This document shows, piece after piece, positions 30,687 through 39,519 of a stretch of 46,345 nt of DNA. Numbering within the stretch: position 1 is the first letter of the stretch; each line of letters starts with the position of its first letter. Both the position numbers and the translations under genes were made by a program. This DNA comes from an uncultured Clostridia bacterium (lineage in GTDB: Bacteria > Bacillota > Clostridia > Christensenellales > Borkfalkiaceae), in the NCBI GenBank assembly GCA_947632195.1, contig CANROE010000015.1, positions 1 through 46,345 on the forward strand, written 5' to 3'. The notes under the pieces are model-generated. The model searched no databases. It was not told the DNA's origin and saw nothing but the letters and a program-made list of their open reading frames with translations.

Positions 30687-32002
30687 AGTTCTCCTTTTTC
30701 TGCGGAACTGCCGTACAAGTCGTAAGCGTCCGCACGGTCGATCCGCACGGCATAGCGCTTGCCCTCCTCCGCCTTTTCTGCGGTAAAGAACACGCAGCCG
30801 TCGATCTCGGGCGCCTGAAAGTAGGTACGTCCCACAAAGCAGCCTTTTTCATAGTCGATCCCGTCGCAGAGCACTTCCACCGTCTGTCCCGCAAACCCGC
30901 GAAGACGGGCGGCAGAGATCTTCTCCTGCGCCGCATACAGTTCTTTGACACGTCTCTTCTTGGTGGAGGGGTGCACCTGCCCCGCCATGCGGAACGCGGG
31001 CGTCTCCGGCTCGCGGGAATAGGCGAAAAACCCGCAGTTCGTGAGCTTTGCCTCGCCGAGGAAGGAGAGCAGATTTTTGTGCTGTTCCTCCGTCTCGCCG
31101 GGGAAACCCGCGATAAAAGTAGACCGTATCGCGATCTGCGGGATCTCCTTGCGCAGTTTTGCAATGAGTCCGAGGTACTCCCTGCGGCTGCCCTTCCGTC
31201 CCATGCGCTTTAAAATGTCGTCGTCCGCATGTTGGAGGGGAATATCGAGGTACTTTAAAATTTTCGGGTTATCCCGCACTTCGGAGATGAGCTCGTCCGT
31301 GATCTTTTCGGGATAGCAATACAGCAATCTGATCTGTTTGATGTTTTCGAGCGCGGAGAGCTTCCGGAGCAGGGGGACGAACAAATTCTCCCCGCCGTCT
31401 TCGCCGTAGCGCGTCACGTCCTGCGCGACGAGGATGAGCTCCTCCGTCTGCCCGAGCGAGCGCGCCTCCTCCGCGAGTTCTTCCATGGGGTAGGAAAAAT
31501 ATTTTCCTCTGATCTTGGGAATGAGGCAGTAGGTGCAGTGGTTGGAGCACCCCTCCGCGATTTTGAGATATTTATAGTGCGCGGGGGTGGAGACGAGCCG
31601 CGTTTGCAGGGGAGCGTTTCCCCTGCCCACGGCGTTCACCCGCTCGCCCGCATACGCCCTTTCGAGGGCGGGAAAGAGCTCGCCCGCGTCCGATATTCCC
31701 AAAAAGACGTCCGCCTCGGTGAGCGCGGGAAAAAGCTCCCCGATGAATTTTTGGGGCAGACAGCCCGCAACGACGATTTTTTCCAATTTCCCCGTGCGGT
31801 AACCGTTCCCTTCGAGCACCGTCTCGATCGCCTCTCTGCGCGCGGCGTTCAAAAAGGCGCATGTATTGACGACGAGGACCTGCGCCTCGCCTAAATCGTC
31901 TGTAATGGGACATCCGTGCGCACGGATCTCCCCGAGGATGCGTTCCCCGTCCACGCGGTTTTTGTCGCATCCCAAAGAGATCATTCCGAAAACTTTGTTC
32001 AT
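30683..32002 (-). CDS. rimO: Ribosomal protein S12 methylthiotransferase
   Basis: 439 aa from ATG 32002, 4 nt after the preceding stop; longer in-frame starts would overlap that gene by ~90 nt. RimO is a radical-SAM enzyme that methylthiolates a conserved Asp of S12. The N-terminal UPF0004 domain (MISLGCDKNRVDGERILGEI, VNTCAFLNAARREAIE, AGCLPQKF) supplies cysteines for one 4Fe-4S cluster. The radical-SAM motif is EGCSNHCTYCLIP (CxxxCxxC), and a C-terminal TRAM domain ends the protein. The SLGCDKNRVD start distinguishes RimO from MiaB. Confidence 0.95.
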   Translation of the reverse strand: MNKVFGMISLGCDKNRVDGERILGEIRAHGCPITDDLGEAQVLVVNTCAFLNAARREAIETVLEGNGYRTGKLEKIVVAGCLPQKFIGELFPALTEADVFLGISDAGELFPALERAYAGERVNAVGRGNAPLQTRLVSTPAHYKYLKIAEGCSNHCTYCLIPKIRGKYFSYPMEELAEEARSLGQTEELILVAQDVTRYGEDGGENLFVPLLRKLSALENIKQIRLLYCYPEKITDELISEVRDNPKILKYLDIPLQHADDDILKRMGRKGSRREYLGLIAKLRKEIPQIAIRSTFIAGFPGETEEQHKNLLSFLGEAKLTNCGFFAYSREPETPAFRMAGQVHPSTKKRRVKELYAAQEKISAARLRGFAGQTVEVLCDGIDYEKGCFVGRTYFQAPEIDGCVFFTAEKAEEGKRYAVRIDRADAYDLYGSSAEKGEL

Positions 32003-32006
32003 CTGT

Positions 32007-32870
32007 TTACTCGGATCCGTCCTTTTTTTTGAAAACGTCCGCAGGTACGAGATCGGAATGCACGCGATACCACGCTTTGATCTCCGCAACCGCCGCACTT
32101 AACTCTGCGGACGTTACGGAGGCGCCCTGTACACAAAGTTCGGGCGTTCCGAACATACTCATAGACAGTTTCCCCTTCCCTTTCCCCGCTCTGCGGGAGG
32201 AGGGAAATGTGATATGGGTGATGAAATTATTCTCGGAGGTGGAGCGATCGGTTGCGAGGATCACGCAGACGCCCGCCGCCCAACACTTCTGCGCAAGGCT
32301 GCAAAGGTAGTTGGAAAAATCCTTCTTCCTCAACCACTTCTTCCGCACATTCAAGACAACGAGAAGCAGAGGCAGCTTTTGCACAGACGGGATCGCGTTA
32401 TACTCTTTAAAGGAGTGTGTGGGTATCCCCGCGTCGGTCAGTTCGTAGAACAGCCCATAGCGTCTGTTCATTTCGTTGATCGCCTGCGCAAGCGCTATAA
32501 TGATCTGCTCTTCGGCGATGAAATCGCCCTGCAAATGCGGGAGCCCGCGATAAACTTCGAGTTGCTTTTCGGGGTCGAAGATCATCATGCGCAGATCGGC
32601 GGGAGAACAGCGGCAGAGCAAACTCAACAAAGCGGCGTTGATATACGCCGTCCTCTCCGCATCCGTTCCGCCCGTGAGAAGCTGGTGACGCATTTCGAGG
32701 AGATTCCGAAAGCGGTCCTTCCCTTCGGCATCGCGGCCTAAGGCAACGGGAAGCCCCTCGCTTTGGCGGAACTCCTCCGACGAGAGCATTTCGCAGAGCG
32801 GCACCCGCTCTCCTCCAAACGCGTCCGCATGATCGGCAGACGCCGTGATTTTCCCTTTCTTTTCTTTCAT
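32007..32870 (-). CDS. FtsK motor-domain paralogue lacking ATPase motifs
   Basis: 287 aa. Over ~150 residues it aligns by eye with the RecA-like motor of the adjacent FtsK: LPVALGRDAEGKDRFRNLLE against FAIGKDLEGR, ALLSLLCRCSPADLRMMIFD against MLISLLCKYSPEELRIILID, and GLPHL and INEMNRRYGLFYE against IKEMERRYDLFEQ. The Walker A of FtsK (GATGSGKS) is replaced by GGTDAERT, and Walker B (VVDELADL) by VVLNVRKKW, so ATP hydrolysis should be lost. No membrane or winged-helix part is present. GAGGAAGAGG precedes the start, 15 nt after ftsK. It may regulate or cap the FtsK ring; that is inference. Confidence 0.82.
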   Translation of the reverse strand: MKEKKGKITASADHADAFGGERVPLCEMLSSEEFRQSEGLPVALGRDAEGKDRFRNLLEMRHQLLTGGTDAERTAYINAALLSLLCRCSPADLRMMIFDPEKQLEVYRGLPHLQGDFIAEEQIIIALAQAINEMNRRYGLFYELTDAGIPTHSFKEYNAIPSVQKLPLLLVVLNVRKKWLRKKDFSNYLCSLAQKCWAAGVCVILATDRSTSENNFITHITFPSSRRAGKGKGKLSMSMFGTPELCVQGASVTSAELSAAVAEIKAWYRVHSDLVPADVFKKKDGSE

Positions 32871-32885
32871 AGCCTCTTCCTCGGT

Positions 32886-35800
32886 TTAATCGAGAGGTCC
32901 GTACTTGCTCTCGTATTCTTCCTTGGTAAGGAGTACCGTTCTCGCCTTCGCCTTGCCGTCGAAGGGAGAGATGTACCCCATGAGTTCCATCCATTCGATG
33001 ATCTTTCCCGCATGGTTATAACCGATGGAGCACTTGCGCTGGATGAGGGAGATAGAGGCCTGTCCCAATTTCACCACCATGCCGAGGGCACGGATATATT
33101 CGCCGGTCGCCTCCCCCTCTTCGGCGCTCGTTCCGTCGCTGTCGTCCGGGTCGCCCGATTGGGTGTTGTTGATGTAGTCGGCGACCGCAGGGTCGAAGTA
33201 CGCCTCGTTGTTTGCTTTGATCTCCTCGATGACCGCCTGCACTTCGGCGGAGCTCAAAAAGGCGCCCTGCACGCGCAGGCAGTTGAACATGCCCTCCGTG
33301 CGGTAGAGCATATCGCCGTTCCCGAGCAATTTCTGCGCGCCCGATTCGTCCAAAATGGTGCGGCTGTCCACTTCCTGAATGACGCGGAAGGCCATACGGG
33401 TGGGCAAATTCCCCTTGATGACGCCCGTGATGACGTCCACGGAGGGACGCTGCGTAGCGATGACGAGGTGGATCCCCGCCGCTCTCGCCTTCTGGGTCAG
33501 CCGCTGGATGCGCTCTTCGATGTCCTTCTTGGCGACCGCCATGAGGTCGGCAAGCTCGTCCACCACGATCACGATCTTGGGCAGTTTCTCCTCGTCGGGC
33601 GTGAGATGTTGGTTGTATTCGTCGAGTTCGCGCACGACCACGCCCGAGCGGGTCTTTTGTTCAAAGAGGTCGTATCTCCGCTCCATCTCCTTGATCGCCC
33701 AGTTGAGCGCCGTCACTGCCTTCTGCGCGTCGGCGATGATCTCGTTGATCATGAGGTGGGGAAGTCCGTCGTAGATGGCAAATTCCACCTTTTTGGGGTC
33801 GATGAGAATGATACGCAGCTCTTCGGGGGAATATTTGCACAAGAGGCTGATGAGCATGGCGTTGAGGCAAACGGATTTGCCCGAGCCCGTCGCGCCCGCC
33901 ACAAGAATGTGTTTCATCTTGGCGATGTTCCCGCAAACACATCTGCCTTCGAGGTCTTTCCCGATGGCAAAGGTGAGCGCGCCCGGTTTCTCTTTGAGAT
34001 ATTCCTCCGATTGGAGAATGGAACGCACCCCAACGATGGCGCGGTTCTTGTTGGGCACTTCGATGGAGATAAAGCCCGATTCGTTGTTGGAATACATATT
34101 TACGCCGTCCCGCGCATGCAGGCGCATGGCGACGTCGTCGTCCCGTTTTGTGACCGCTCCCACAGAGATGTTGTGGGGAATGTTGATGTCGTACCGCGTG
34201 ACCGAAGGCCCGACCGCGACCCGCATGACTTCCACATCCACGCGGAACCCCGCGAGCGTATCAATGATCGTCTGCGAATTCTGTTCGATCTCCTCTCTGT
34301 CGACCGTGAGACTCTCGTCGTATTGGTGGAAGATGGCGATAGACGGGCGGTTATAGGGTCTGTAAACGTGTTTTTGCGGCTTGGGCGCAGGCGTTGCGGG
34401 CACGGGGTGCACATCCTCCCTCGTCCTGCGCACGGGTGCAACGTCGGGATCGGGCCCGAGGTCGGGCTCGTCGTCGTCAAACATGTCGGCGCGGGAATTC
34501 AGTCCTCCCGGCACGCGGCTCTCCCCCGCGTCCTCGTCCGCTCCGAAAGCGCGGTCAAAGCGGTCGTTGAAGTCCGCCCCCGATGTGCGGTCATCCGAAC
34601 TGTCTCTTCCGAATGTACGGTCATCCGCGCTCTCTCGTCCGAAGGTACGGTCGTCCGCGCTGTCTCTTCCGAAAGTACGGTCGTCCGCGCTCTCTCTTCC
34701 AAACGTGCGCTCGTTCGCGCTCTCTCTTCCGAATGTACGGTCGTTCGCACTCTCTCTTCCGAACGTGCGGTCGCCGAACCCGATCCCGCCGCCGTCGGCG
34801 GTACGATCCACGCTGAACAGACTTCTCAAATGCGCCCTGTCCTCGTCGGGTTGGGCTGCGGGAGCGCCCGTCGCGGGGAGGGACTCCGCGCGCGGCTCGC
34901 TCTTGACGGGCTCGGGCAGAGGGTCCATGCTCGCCCGTCGCAATTCCGTTTGGCTGCGCTCCGCAGGGGCGGGCTCGGGATCGGAGACGGGCTCTATATC
35001 GTCCACATTCGGCGCGGAAGAAAACTCTTCGTAGGGCACGTCGCTGTCGTAAAACCCGTGGGTCTGCTGCAACTCGGGGGCGTCGGGTGCCTTATAGGAG
35101 GGCTGGCGGGAATAGTTCAGATCGATTGCGGGGGCGCGCTGCTCCACGATCTTGCGCGGCATCGCGGGGCGCTCTGTCTGCGCCGCGTACCGTTCGGTAT
35201 ATTTGTCGCTCCGGTCCTGCGGAGCCGATCTACGCTCGAAACTCGAAGGAATGGTTCTCGGGTTCGCCCGCGACGGTGAGTCGTCGGGTTCGATACTGCT
35301 CCTGCGCCGCTGGGTATTGTAGCGGGAATCTTTATCGAAAATGGGGTTGCTGCGATAGCTCGTCGCGGGATCGGTGCCATAGAGAATGTCCATGGAATCG
35401 ACGGGCGCGGACTGCTGCATGGGCGGGGTATAACGATCGAAGTTCTCCATGTAGGGCGCGTTATACGCTCCCCCTCTCCCCTGCTGCGGACGGGAGTAGC
35501 GGTCATAGGGCTGTTGCGGCTGGGAATAACCATTATAAGGCTGTTGTTGCGGTTGCGGATAGCCATTGTAAGGCTGCTGTTGCGGTTGGGAATAGCCGTT
35601 GTAGGGCTGCTGTTGCGGTTGGGAATAGCCGTTGTAGGGCTGCTGTTGCGGCTGGGAATAACCGTTGTAAGGCTGCTGCTGCGGCGGCTGGGAATACCCA
35701 TTGTAGGGCTGTTGTTGCGGTTGGGAATACCCGTTGTAGGGTTGTTGTTGCGGCTGTGCGGCGGGTTGCGCCTCAGGCGATTTCTTCTGCGGGATCGCCT

Positions 35801-36386
35801 TTTCCACCGTTCTGCCCTTTGCGGCGTGTTCTTTTTTGAATTTTGCGCGCAAAGGCGTCGCCCACAGGAAGAAAAACACGGACAGCGCGATGAGCAAGGA
35901 AAACACGAGATAGGCGCCAACCCGTGAGAGAAGGGCCTGCACGGGATAGACGATGATGCCGAACACGGCGCCGCCGCCCGTAGCGTCGGAAACGGAGGTC
36001 TCGGCGGCATTCCAGCAGCCTCCGAGGTATGCGCCGAATCCCTCGCCGAGATAGCGTGTGCTCGTTGCGAGGTGCACGACGAAAAATACGGTGCAGAGCA
36101 CTGCCATGGTGAGCAGCACCCATTTGCCCGCGAACCCCTTTTTGCCGGTGATCATTCTGAGCGAGAGCCCGACGCAGAACAAAAGGAAGGGATAGGTAAA
36201 ATAGCCGAAGATCCCCATCAGAAATGCGGTAATGGCAACGCCGATCTCACCGAGCATGTAAGATCCGATCGTAGATATAGCGAGCAAGGCGATGGAAAAG
36301 AGCAGAATCGTCATGCCGAATGTTTCCCGTGTGATGACGGAGGCTTTGTCTTTGGATTGATCCTCTCCGCGACCGTAACCGTTCAA
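32886..36386 (-). CDS. ftsK: DNA translocase FtsK/SpoIIIE family
   Basis: 1,166 aa from a TTG start at 36386, with GGAGGAGG about 7 nt upstream. The only upstream ATG (36470) precedes the transcription start. It pumps chromosomal DNA across the division or sporulation septum. Four N-terminal membrane helices (~20-185) are followed by a long disordered linker with two repeat arrays (PYNGYSQPQQQ and DRTFGRESA). Then come the alpha/beta motor with Walker A GATGSGKS and Walker B VIVVDELADL, and a C-terminal winged-helix gamma domain (YIRALGMVVKLGQASISLIQ, HAGKIIEWMELMGYISP) for sequence-guided translocation. First gene of the operon running to recA. Confidence 0.95.
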   Translation of the reverse strand: MNGYGRGEDQSKDKASVITRETFGMTILLFSIALLAISTIGSYMLGEIGVAITAFLMGIFGYFTYPFLLFCVGLSLRMITGKKGFAGKWVLLTMAVLCTVFFVVHLATSTRYLGEGFGAYLGGCWNAAETSVSDATGGGAVFGIIVYPVQALLSRVGAYLVFSLLIALSVFFFLWATPLRAKFKKEHAAKGRTVEKAIPQKKSPEAQPAAQPQQQPYNGYSQPQQQPYNGYSQPPQQQPYNGYSQPQQQPYNGYSQPQQQPYNGYSQPQQQPYNGYPQPQQQPYNGYSQPQQPYDRYSRPQQGRGGAYNAPYMENFDRYTPPMQQSAPVDSMDILYGTDPATSYRSNPIFDKDSRYNTQRRRSSIEPDDSPSRANPRTIPSSFERRSAPQDRSDKYTERYAAQTERPAMPRKIVEQRAPAIDLNYSRQPSYKAPDAPELQQTHGFYDSDVPYEEFSSAPNVDDIEPVSDPEPAPAERSQTELRRASMDPLPEPVKSEPRAESLPATGAPAAQPDEDRAHLRSLFSVDRTADGGGIGFGDRTFGRESANDRTFGRESANERTFGRESADDRTFGRDSADDRTFGRESADDRTFGRDSSDDRTSGADFNDRFDRAFGADEDAGESRVPGGLNSRADMFDDDEPDLGPDPDVAPVRRTREDVHPVPATPAPKPQKHVYRPYNRPSIAIFHQYDESLTVDREEIEQNSQTIIDTLAGFRVDVEVMRVAVGPSVTRYDINIPHNISVGAVTKRDDDVAMRLHARDGVNMYSNNESGFISIEVPNKNRAIVGVRSILQSEEYLKEKPGALTFAIGKDLEGRCVCGNIAKMKHILVAGATGSGKSVCLNAMLISLLCKYSPEELRIILIDPKKVEFAIYDGLPHLMINEIIADAQKAVTALNWAIKEMERRYDLFEQKTRSGVVVRELDEYNQHLTPDEEKLPKIVIVVDELADLMAVAKKDIEERIQRLTQKARAAGIHLVIATQRPSVDVITGVIKGNLPTRMAFRVIQEVDSRTILDESGAQKLLGNGDMLYRTEGMFNCLRVQGAFLSSAEVQAVIEEIKANNEAYFDPAVADYINNTQSGDPDDSDGTSAEEGEATGEYIRALGMVVKLGQASISLIQRKCSIGYNHAGKIIEWMELMGYISPFDGKAKARTVLLTKEEYESKYGPLD
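34579..34788 (-). repeat. In-gene tandem repeat encoding DRTFGRESA units of FtsK
   Basis: About seven ~30-bp units encode variants of DDRTFGR(E/D)SA. Alternating Arg/Asp/Glu charge makes a disordered polyampholyte. Confidence 0.8.
35505..35760 (-). repeat. In-gene tandem repeat encoding PYNGYSQPQQQ units of FtsK
   Basis: Eight to nine ~33-bp units encode QPYNGYSQPQQ, with one PPQQQ and one YPQ variant. The Gln/Tyr/Gly-rich composition resembles phase-separating low-complexity regions. Confidence 0.85.
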
Positions 36387-36438
36387 AATATCTTTCCTCC
36401 TCCCCCCGGAACAGGGGGGCGATGATTTCTCACGGTAT

Positions 36439-36467
36439 ATTATAGCATTTTTGTAAGAACATTTCAA
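36439..36467 (-). promoter_or_regulatory. Promoter of the ftsK-recA array
   Basis: Minus strand: TTGAAA (36462-36467), 17-nt spacer, TATAAT (36439-36444). A CCCCCC-TGTTCC-GGGGGG hairpin lies in the leader just before the GGAGGAGG site and could modulate translation. An exact Spo0A-box heptamer TGTCGAA lies at 36530-36536, about 60 bp upstream. Confidence 0.85.
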
Positions 36468-36562
36468 CAATATAAAAGGAAAAAATTAAATTCCGTTCTA
36501 AAAATTCCCCGCCGCGCGGGAGATTTTTCTGTCGAAACGCCGCACGGGCGGCAAAAAACGGC

Positions 36563-36610
36563 AAAAAAAATTGCAGCGCCGCCGCATGCGGGCATGCGGC
36601 GGCGCTGCAA
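36563..36610 (-). terminator. Terminator of spo0A
   Basis: A 19-bp perfect stem (36571-36589 with 36592-36610, loop of two bases) is followed on the minus strand by eight T residues. It starts 19 nt after the spo0A stop. Confidence 0.93.
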
Positions 36611-36629
36611 AGCGCTCCTCCCCCCCCCC

Positions 36630-37391
36630 TCAAAGCATGTTTTCGAGGAGCAATTTATCCGCCACGAGGGCGATAAATTCGCTGTTCGTCGGTTTTTCGG
36701 TGCCGATGTACACCCGCGCGCCGAAGATGGCGTTCACTGCGTCGATCCGTCCCCTGTTCCACGCGACTTCGATCGCATGCCGGATGGCGCGCTCCACCTT
36801 GCTCGCCGATGTATTGAACTTTTCGCCGATCACGGGATAGAGCCCCTTGGTCACGTTGTTGATGACGTGCGGATCGGCGACCGCCATCTTGATCCCCTCG
36901 CGGAGATAGTTGTACCCCTTGATGTGGGGCGGGATCCCGATGGAAATAAAGATCCCCGAGATACGCTCGTCGAGCGAACCCGCGCGGCGGCGCTCCACGC
37001 TCTCCCGCACCGTAGGCAGCTCCTCTCCGCCGATCTCGGCGACGCGGTCGGCGACGACCTCTGCGGAGACGGGTTTCATCAGGTAGTAGCGCGCGCCGAG
37101 CGCAATGGCGCGGTTGATGATCTTATCGTCCGAAAAGTTCCCCATTACGATAAATTCCGTCTTTCTCCCCTCCCGTTTCACCGCCTCCATCACGTTGAAC
37201 CCATCCAGATTTTTGAGCAGGAGGCTGAGCACGATCACGGCAGGGTTGTGATTTTTGATGAGTTCGAGCGCTTCGCTGCCGTCGTCCGTCACGCCGCAGA
37301 TTTTGAGCCCTTCCCGCGCGGAAAGCGCCGCCTTCAATTCATTTGCAAACCCCGCGTTACTTTCAAGTATCAGTACGGTCAACTGTTTCAT
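36630..37391 (-). CDS. spo0A: Spo0A-type sporulation response regulator with degenerate receiver
   Basis: 253 aa from ATG 37391 (AAAGGGG upstream). The C-terminal Spo0A DNA-binding domain is well kept (GIPPHIKGYNYLREGIKMAV, TKGLYPVIGEKFNTSASKVE, RAIRHAIEVAWNRGR). The N-terminal receiver aligns without gaps to B. subtilis Spo0A at the start, but the acidic pair Asp10-Asp11 is Glu10-Ser11 and the phosphoacceptor Asp56 is Ser56 (VIVLSLLLKNLDG). Lys of YYLMKPV is present. Phosphorelay activation therefore should not work in the usual way. The protein may be constitutive, ligand- or dimer-controlled. It is monocistronic with its own promoter and terminator; a TGTCGAA heptamer lies at 37524-37530 upstream. 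Confidence 0.93.
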   Translation of the reverse strand: MKQLTVLILESNAGFANELKAALSAREGLKICGVTDDGSEALELIKNHNPAVIVLSLLLKNLDGFNVMEAVKREGRKTEFIVMGNFSDDKIINRAIALGARYYLMKPVSAEVVADRVAEIGGEELPTVRESVERRRAGSLDERISGIFISIGIPPHIKGYNYLREGIKMAVADPHVINNVTKGLYPVIGEKFNTSASKVERAIRHAIEVAWNRGRIDAVNAIFGARVYIGTEKPTNSEFIALVADKLLLENML

Positions 37392-37424
37392 AAAAAATAC
37401 CCCTTTGCAATGTGTTGCAGTAAG

Positions 37425-37453
37425 ATTATATAATAAAAAATTGTAAATGTAAA
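37425..37453 (-). promoter_or_regulatory. Promoter of spo0A
   Basis: Minus strand: TTTACA (37448-37453), 17-nt AT-rich spacer, TATAAT (37425-37430). A TGTCGAA Spo0A-box heptamer (37524-37530) lies ~70 bp upstream of the -35, which could allow autoregulation. Confidence 0.8.
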
Positions 37454-37618
37454 GGGATTTTTGTACAAAATTAAAATAATTTTTTACATAATTCGGTGAA
37501 TTATGAAAAAAAATGGGGAACGCTGTCGAAATTGAAAAAAATCTTACGAAAAAAAGGAGCGAACGCCGACAAAACCGCAACGGAAAAGACAAGGCGCGGC
37601 CATAACGGGGTCCGCAGG

Positions 37619-37648
37619 AAAAAAGCCGCAGAGATCTGCGGCTTTTTT
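37619..37648 (-). terminator. Terminator of aspS
   Basis: GCCGCAGA pairs with TCTGCGGC (2-nt loop), flanked by A6 and T6, so it is bidirectional. It directly follows the aspS stop codon at 37650. Confidence 0.92.
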
Positions 37649-37649
37649 C

Positions 37650-39401
37650 TTATTTTTTGGGTTTGACGATCGAGATATGCACCTCGTCGAGCTGTTTTTG
37701 CTCCACGGGCGAGGGTGCGTTCATGAGGAGGTCGCGCGCCTTGGCGTTCATGGGGAAAGCGATGACCTCGCGGATGTTCACGGTGTCGCAGATGAGCATG
37801 ACCATGCGGTCCACGCCGGGCGCCACGCCCGCGTGCGGGGGCGCGCCGTATTCAAAGGCGTTGTAGAGCGCGGGGAATTTGCTCACCACCGCCTCTTTGT
37901 CGAGCCCCACCAGGGAGAACGCTTTGAGCATGATCTCGGGGTCGTGGTTTCTGACCGCGCCCGACGAGAGTTCCACGCCGTTGCAGACAATATCGTACTG
38001 ATAGGCGAGGATTTCGAGGGGATCCTGCTCGAAGGCCTTCATGCCGCCCTGCGGCATGGAGAAGGGGTTGTGGCAGAATTCGAGCTGCCCGCTCTCCTCG
38101 CCGATCTCGTACATGGGGAAATCGACGATCCAGCAGAAACGGTACACATTCTTTTCGAGAAGGTCGAGCCCCGTACCGAGCATGGTGCGCAGAATGCCCG
38201 CGCGCTTTTGCACGTCCTGCAATTTGCTCTCGGCGACGAGGGCGACAAAGGCGTCCTTTTCGGCGCCGAGAAGAGCTTTCCACGCCGCGATATTTTCGGC
38301 GACGAATTTCGCAACGCCGCCTGCGGGAGCGCCATTCTCGTCGAGCTTGAACCAATACATGGCGCCGCCCTCCGTCTTGATCTTGAACTCCTCCGCCGTT
38401 TTATCGATCCACTTTCTCGGTACACTCACGCCGGTCACGCAGATCGCCTTGACATGTTTGAGTTGGAGGGGATCGAACCCGCAATTTGCGCACAGCTCGG
38501 TCGCGTCCTTGATGAGGAGCGGGTTGCGCAGATCGGGTTTATCGGTGCCGTAGTCATCGAGGGCCTTCAAATAGGGAATGCGGCGGAACGGGGGCTTGTC
38601 CGCGTCCCAACCCGAATATTTAGCAAAGACGGGCGGGAGCACTCCTTCGAGCACCTCGAACACGTCCTCCTGCGTGGCGTACGCCATCTCGATGTCGAGC
38701 TGGTAGAACTCGCCGGGGGAGCGGTCTGCGCGGGCGTCCTCGTCGCGGAAACAGGGTGCGATCTGGAAATATTTATCGAACCCCGAGCACATCAAGAGCT
38801 GTTTGTATTGCTGGGGCGCCTGCGGCAGGGCGTAAAATTCCCCGGGATAAATGCGGGAGGGCACGATGTAGTCGCGCGCGCCCTCGGGCGAAGAACTTGT
38901 GAGGATGGGCGTGGAAATTTCGTAAAAACCGCGTTCCGTCATGAGTTTTCTGAGGTCGGCGACGATGCGCGAGCGCAGAATGATCTTGTCCTTGACGGCG
39001 GGATTTCTGAGGTCGAGGAAACGGTAGCGAAGGCGCGCGTCCTCGCCCGCCTCGGTGGAATGGGAGACCTCGAAGGGAAGTGCGGGCACCGTTCTTTTGC
39101 CGAGCACTTCCACCTTTTCGGGGATGATCTCGATGAGCCCCGTCGGGAGTTTTTCATTGGGTGCGGAGCGGAGCGCCACGGTCCCCTCCACGGAGACGGT
39201 GGACTCGGTGGGAATGTCGCGGAGCAAGCCAAGGCACGGTTCGCTCTCAGCCACGACCTGCGTGACGCCGTAAAAATCGCGCAGAACGGCGAAGAGGAGC
39301 CCTCCTTTGTCGCGCTTGCTGTCGAGCCAGCCCGAGAGTTTTACTTTTTTGCCGACGTCCTCTCTGCGGAGTTCTCCGCAGGTATGCGTTCTGTAAAACA
39401 T
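37650..39401 (-). CDS. aspS: Aspartyl-tRNA synthetase
   Basis: 583 aa from ATG 39401 (GGAAGG upstream), normal length for bacterial AspRS. Domains in order: an OB-fold anticodon-binding domain (GKKVKLSGWLDSKRDKGGLLF); class II motif 1; RYRFLDLRNPAVKDKI; motif 2 IAPCFRDEDARADRSPGEFYQ; the bacterial GAD insertion (~290-420); and motif 3 PPHAGVAPGVDRMVML with REVIAFPMNAKARDLLMNAP. It charges tRNA-Asp in the cytoplasm. Whether it also charges tRNA-Asn cannot be told here; a separate asnS makes a discriminating enzyme likely. Confidence 0.96.
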   Translation of the reverse strand: MFYRTHTCGELRREDVGKKVKLSGWLDSKRDKGGLLFAVLRDFYGVTQVVAESEPCLGLLRDIPTESTVSVEGTVALRSAPNEKLPTGLIEIIPEKVEVLGKRTVPALPFEVSHSTEAGEDARLRYRFLDLRNPAVKDKIILRSRIVADLRKLMTERGFYEISTPILTSSSPEGARDYIVPSRIYPGEFYALPQAPQQYKQLLMCSGFDKYFQIAPCFRDEDARADRSPGEFYQLDIEMAYATQEDVFEVLEGVLPPVFAKYSGWDADKPPFRRIPYLKALDDYGTDKPDLRNPLLIKDATELCANCGFDPLQLKHVKAICVTGVSVPRKWIDKTAEEFKIKTEGGAMYWFKLDENGAPAGGVAKFVAENIAAWKALLGAEKDAFVALVAESKLQDVQKRAGILRTMLGTGLDLLEKNVYRFCWIVDFPMYEIGEESGQLEFCHNPFSMPQGGMKAFEQDPLEILAYQYDIVCNGVELSSGAVRNHDPEIMLKAFSLVGLDKEAVVSKFPALYNAFEYGAPPHAGVAPGVDRMVMLICDTVNIREVIAFPMNAKARDLLMNAPSPVEQKQLDEVHISIVKPKK

Positions 39402-39519
39402 AGATGACCTTCCGGAAATTTTTTTTATTATTGTAGGCGTTTGCGAAAGAAAAGTCAAGTCTTCAAGGGGAGGTATCAAAAATTCTGCAAGAGTTTTTTC
39501 CTCTCTCCTCAAAGCGCGG

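Noticed and set aside
32763..35279. An 838-codon plus-strand open frame opposite ftsK
   Set aside because: It is the complement of the FtsK motor and repeat linker, has no ribosome site, and contains reverse-strand repeats of the linker only.
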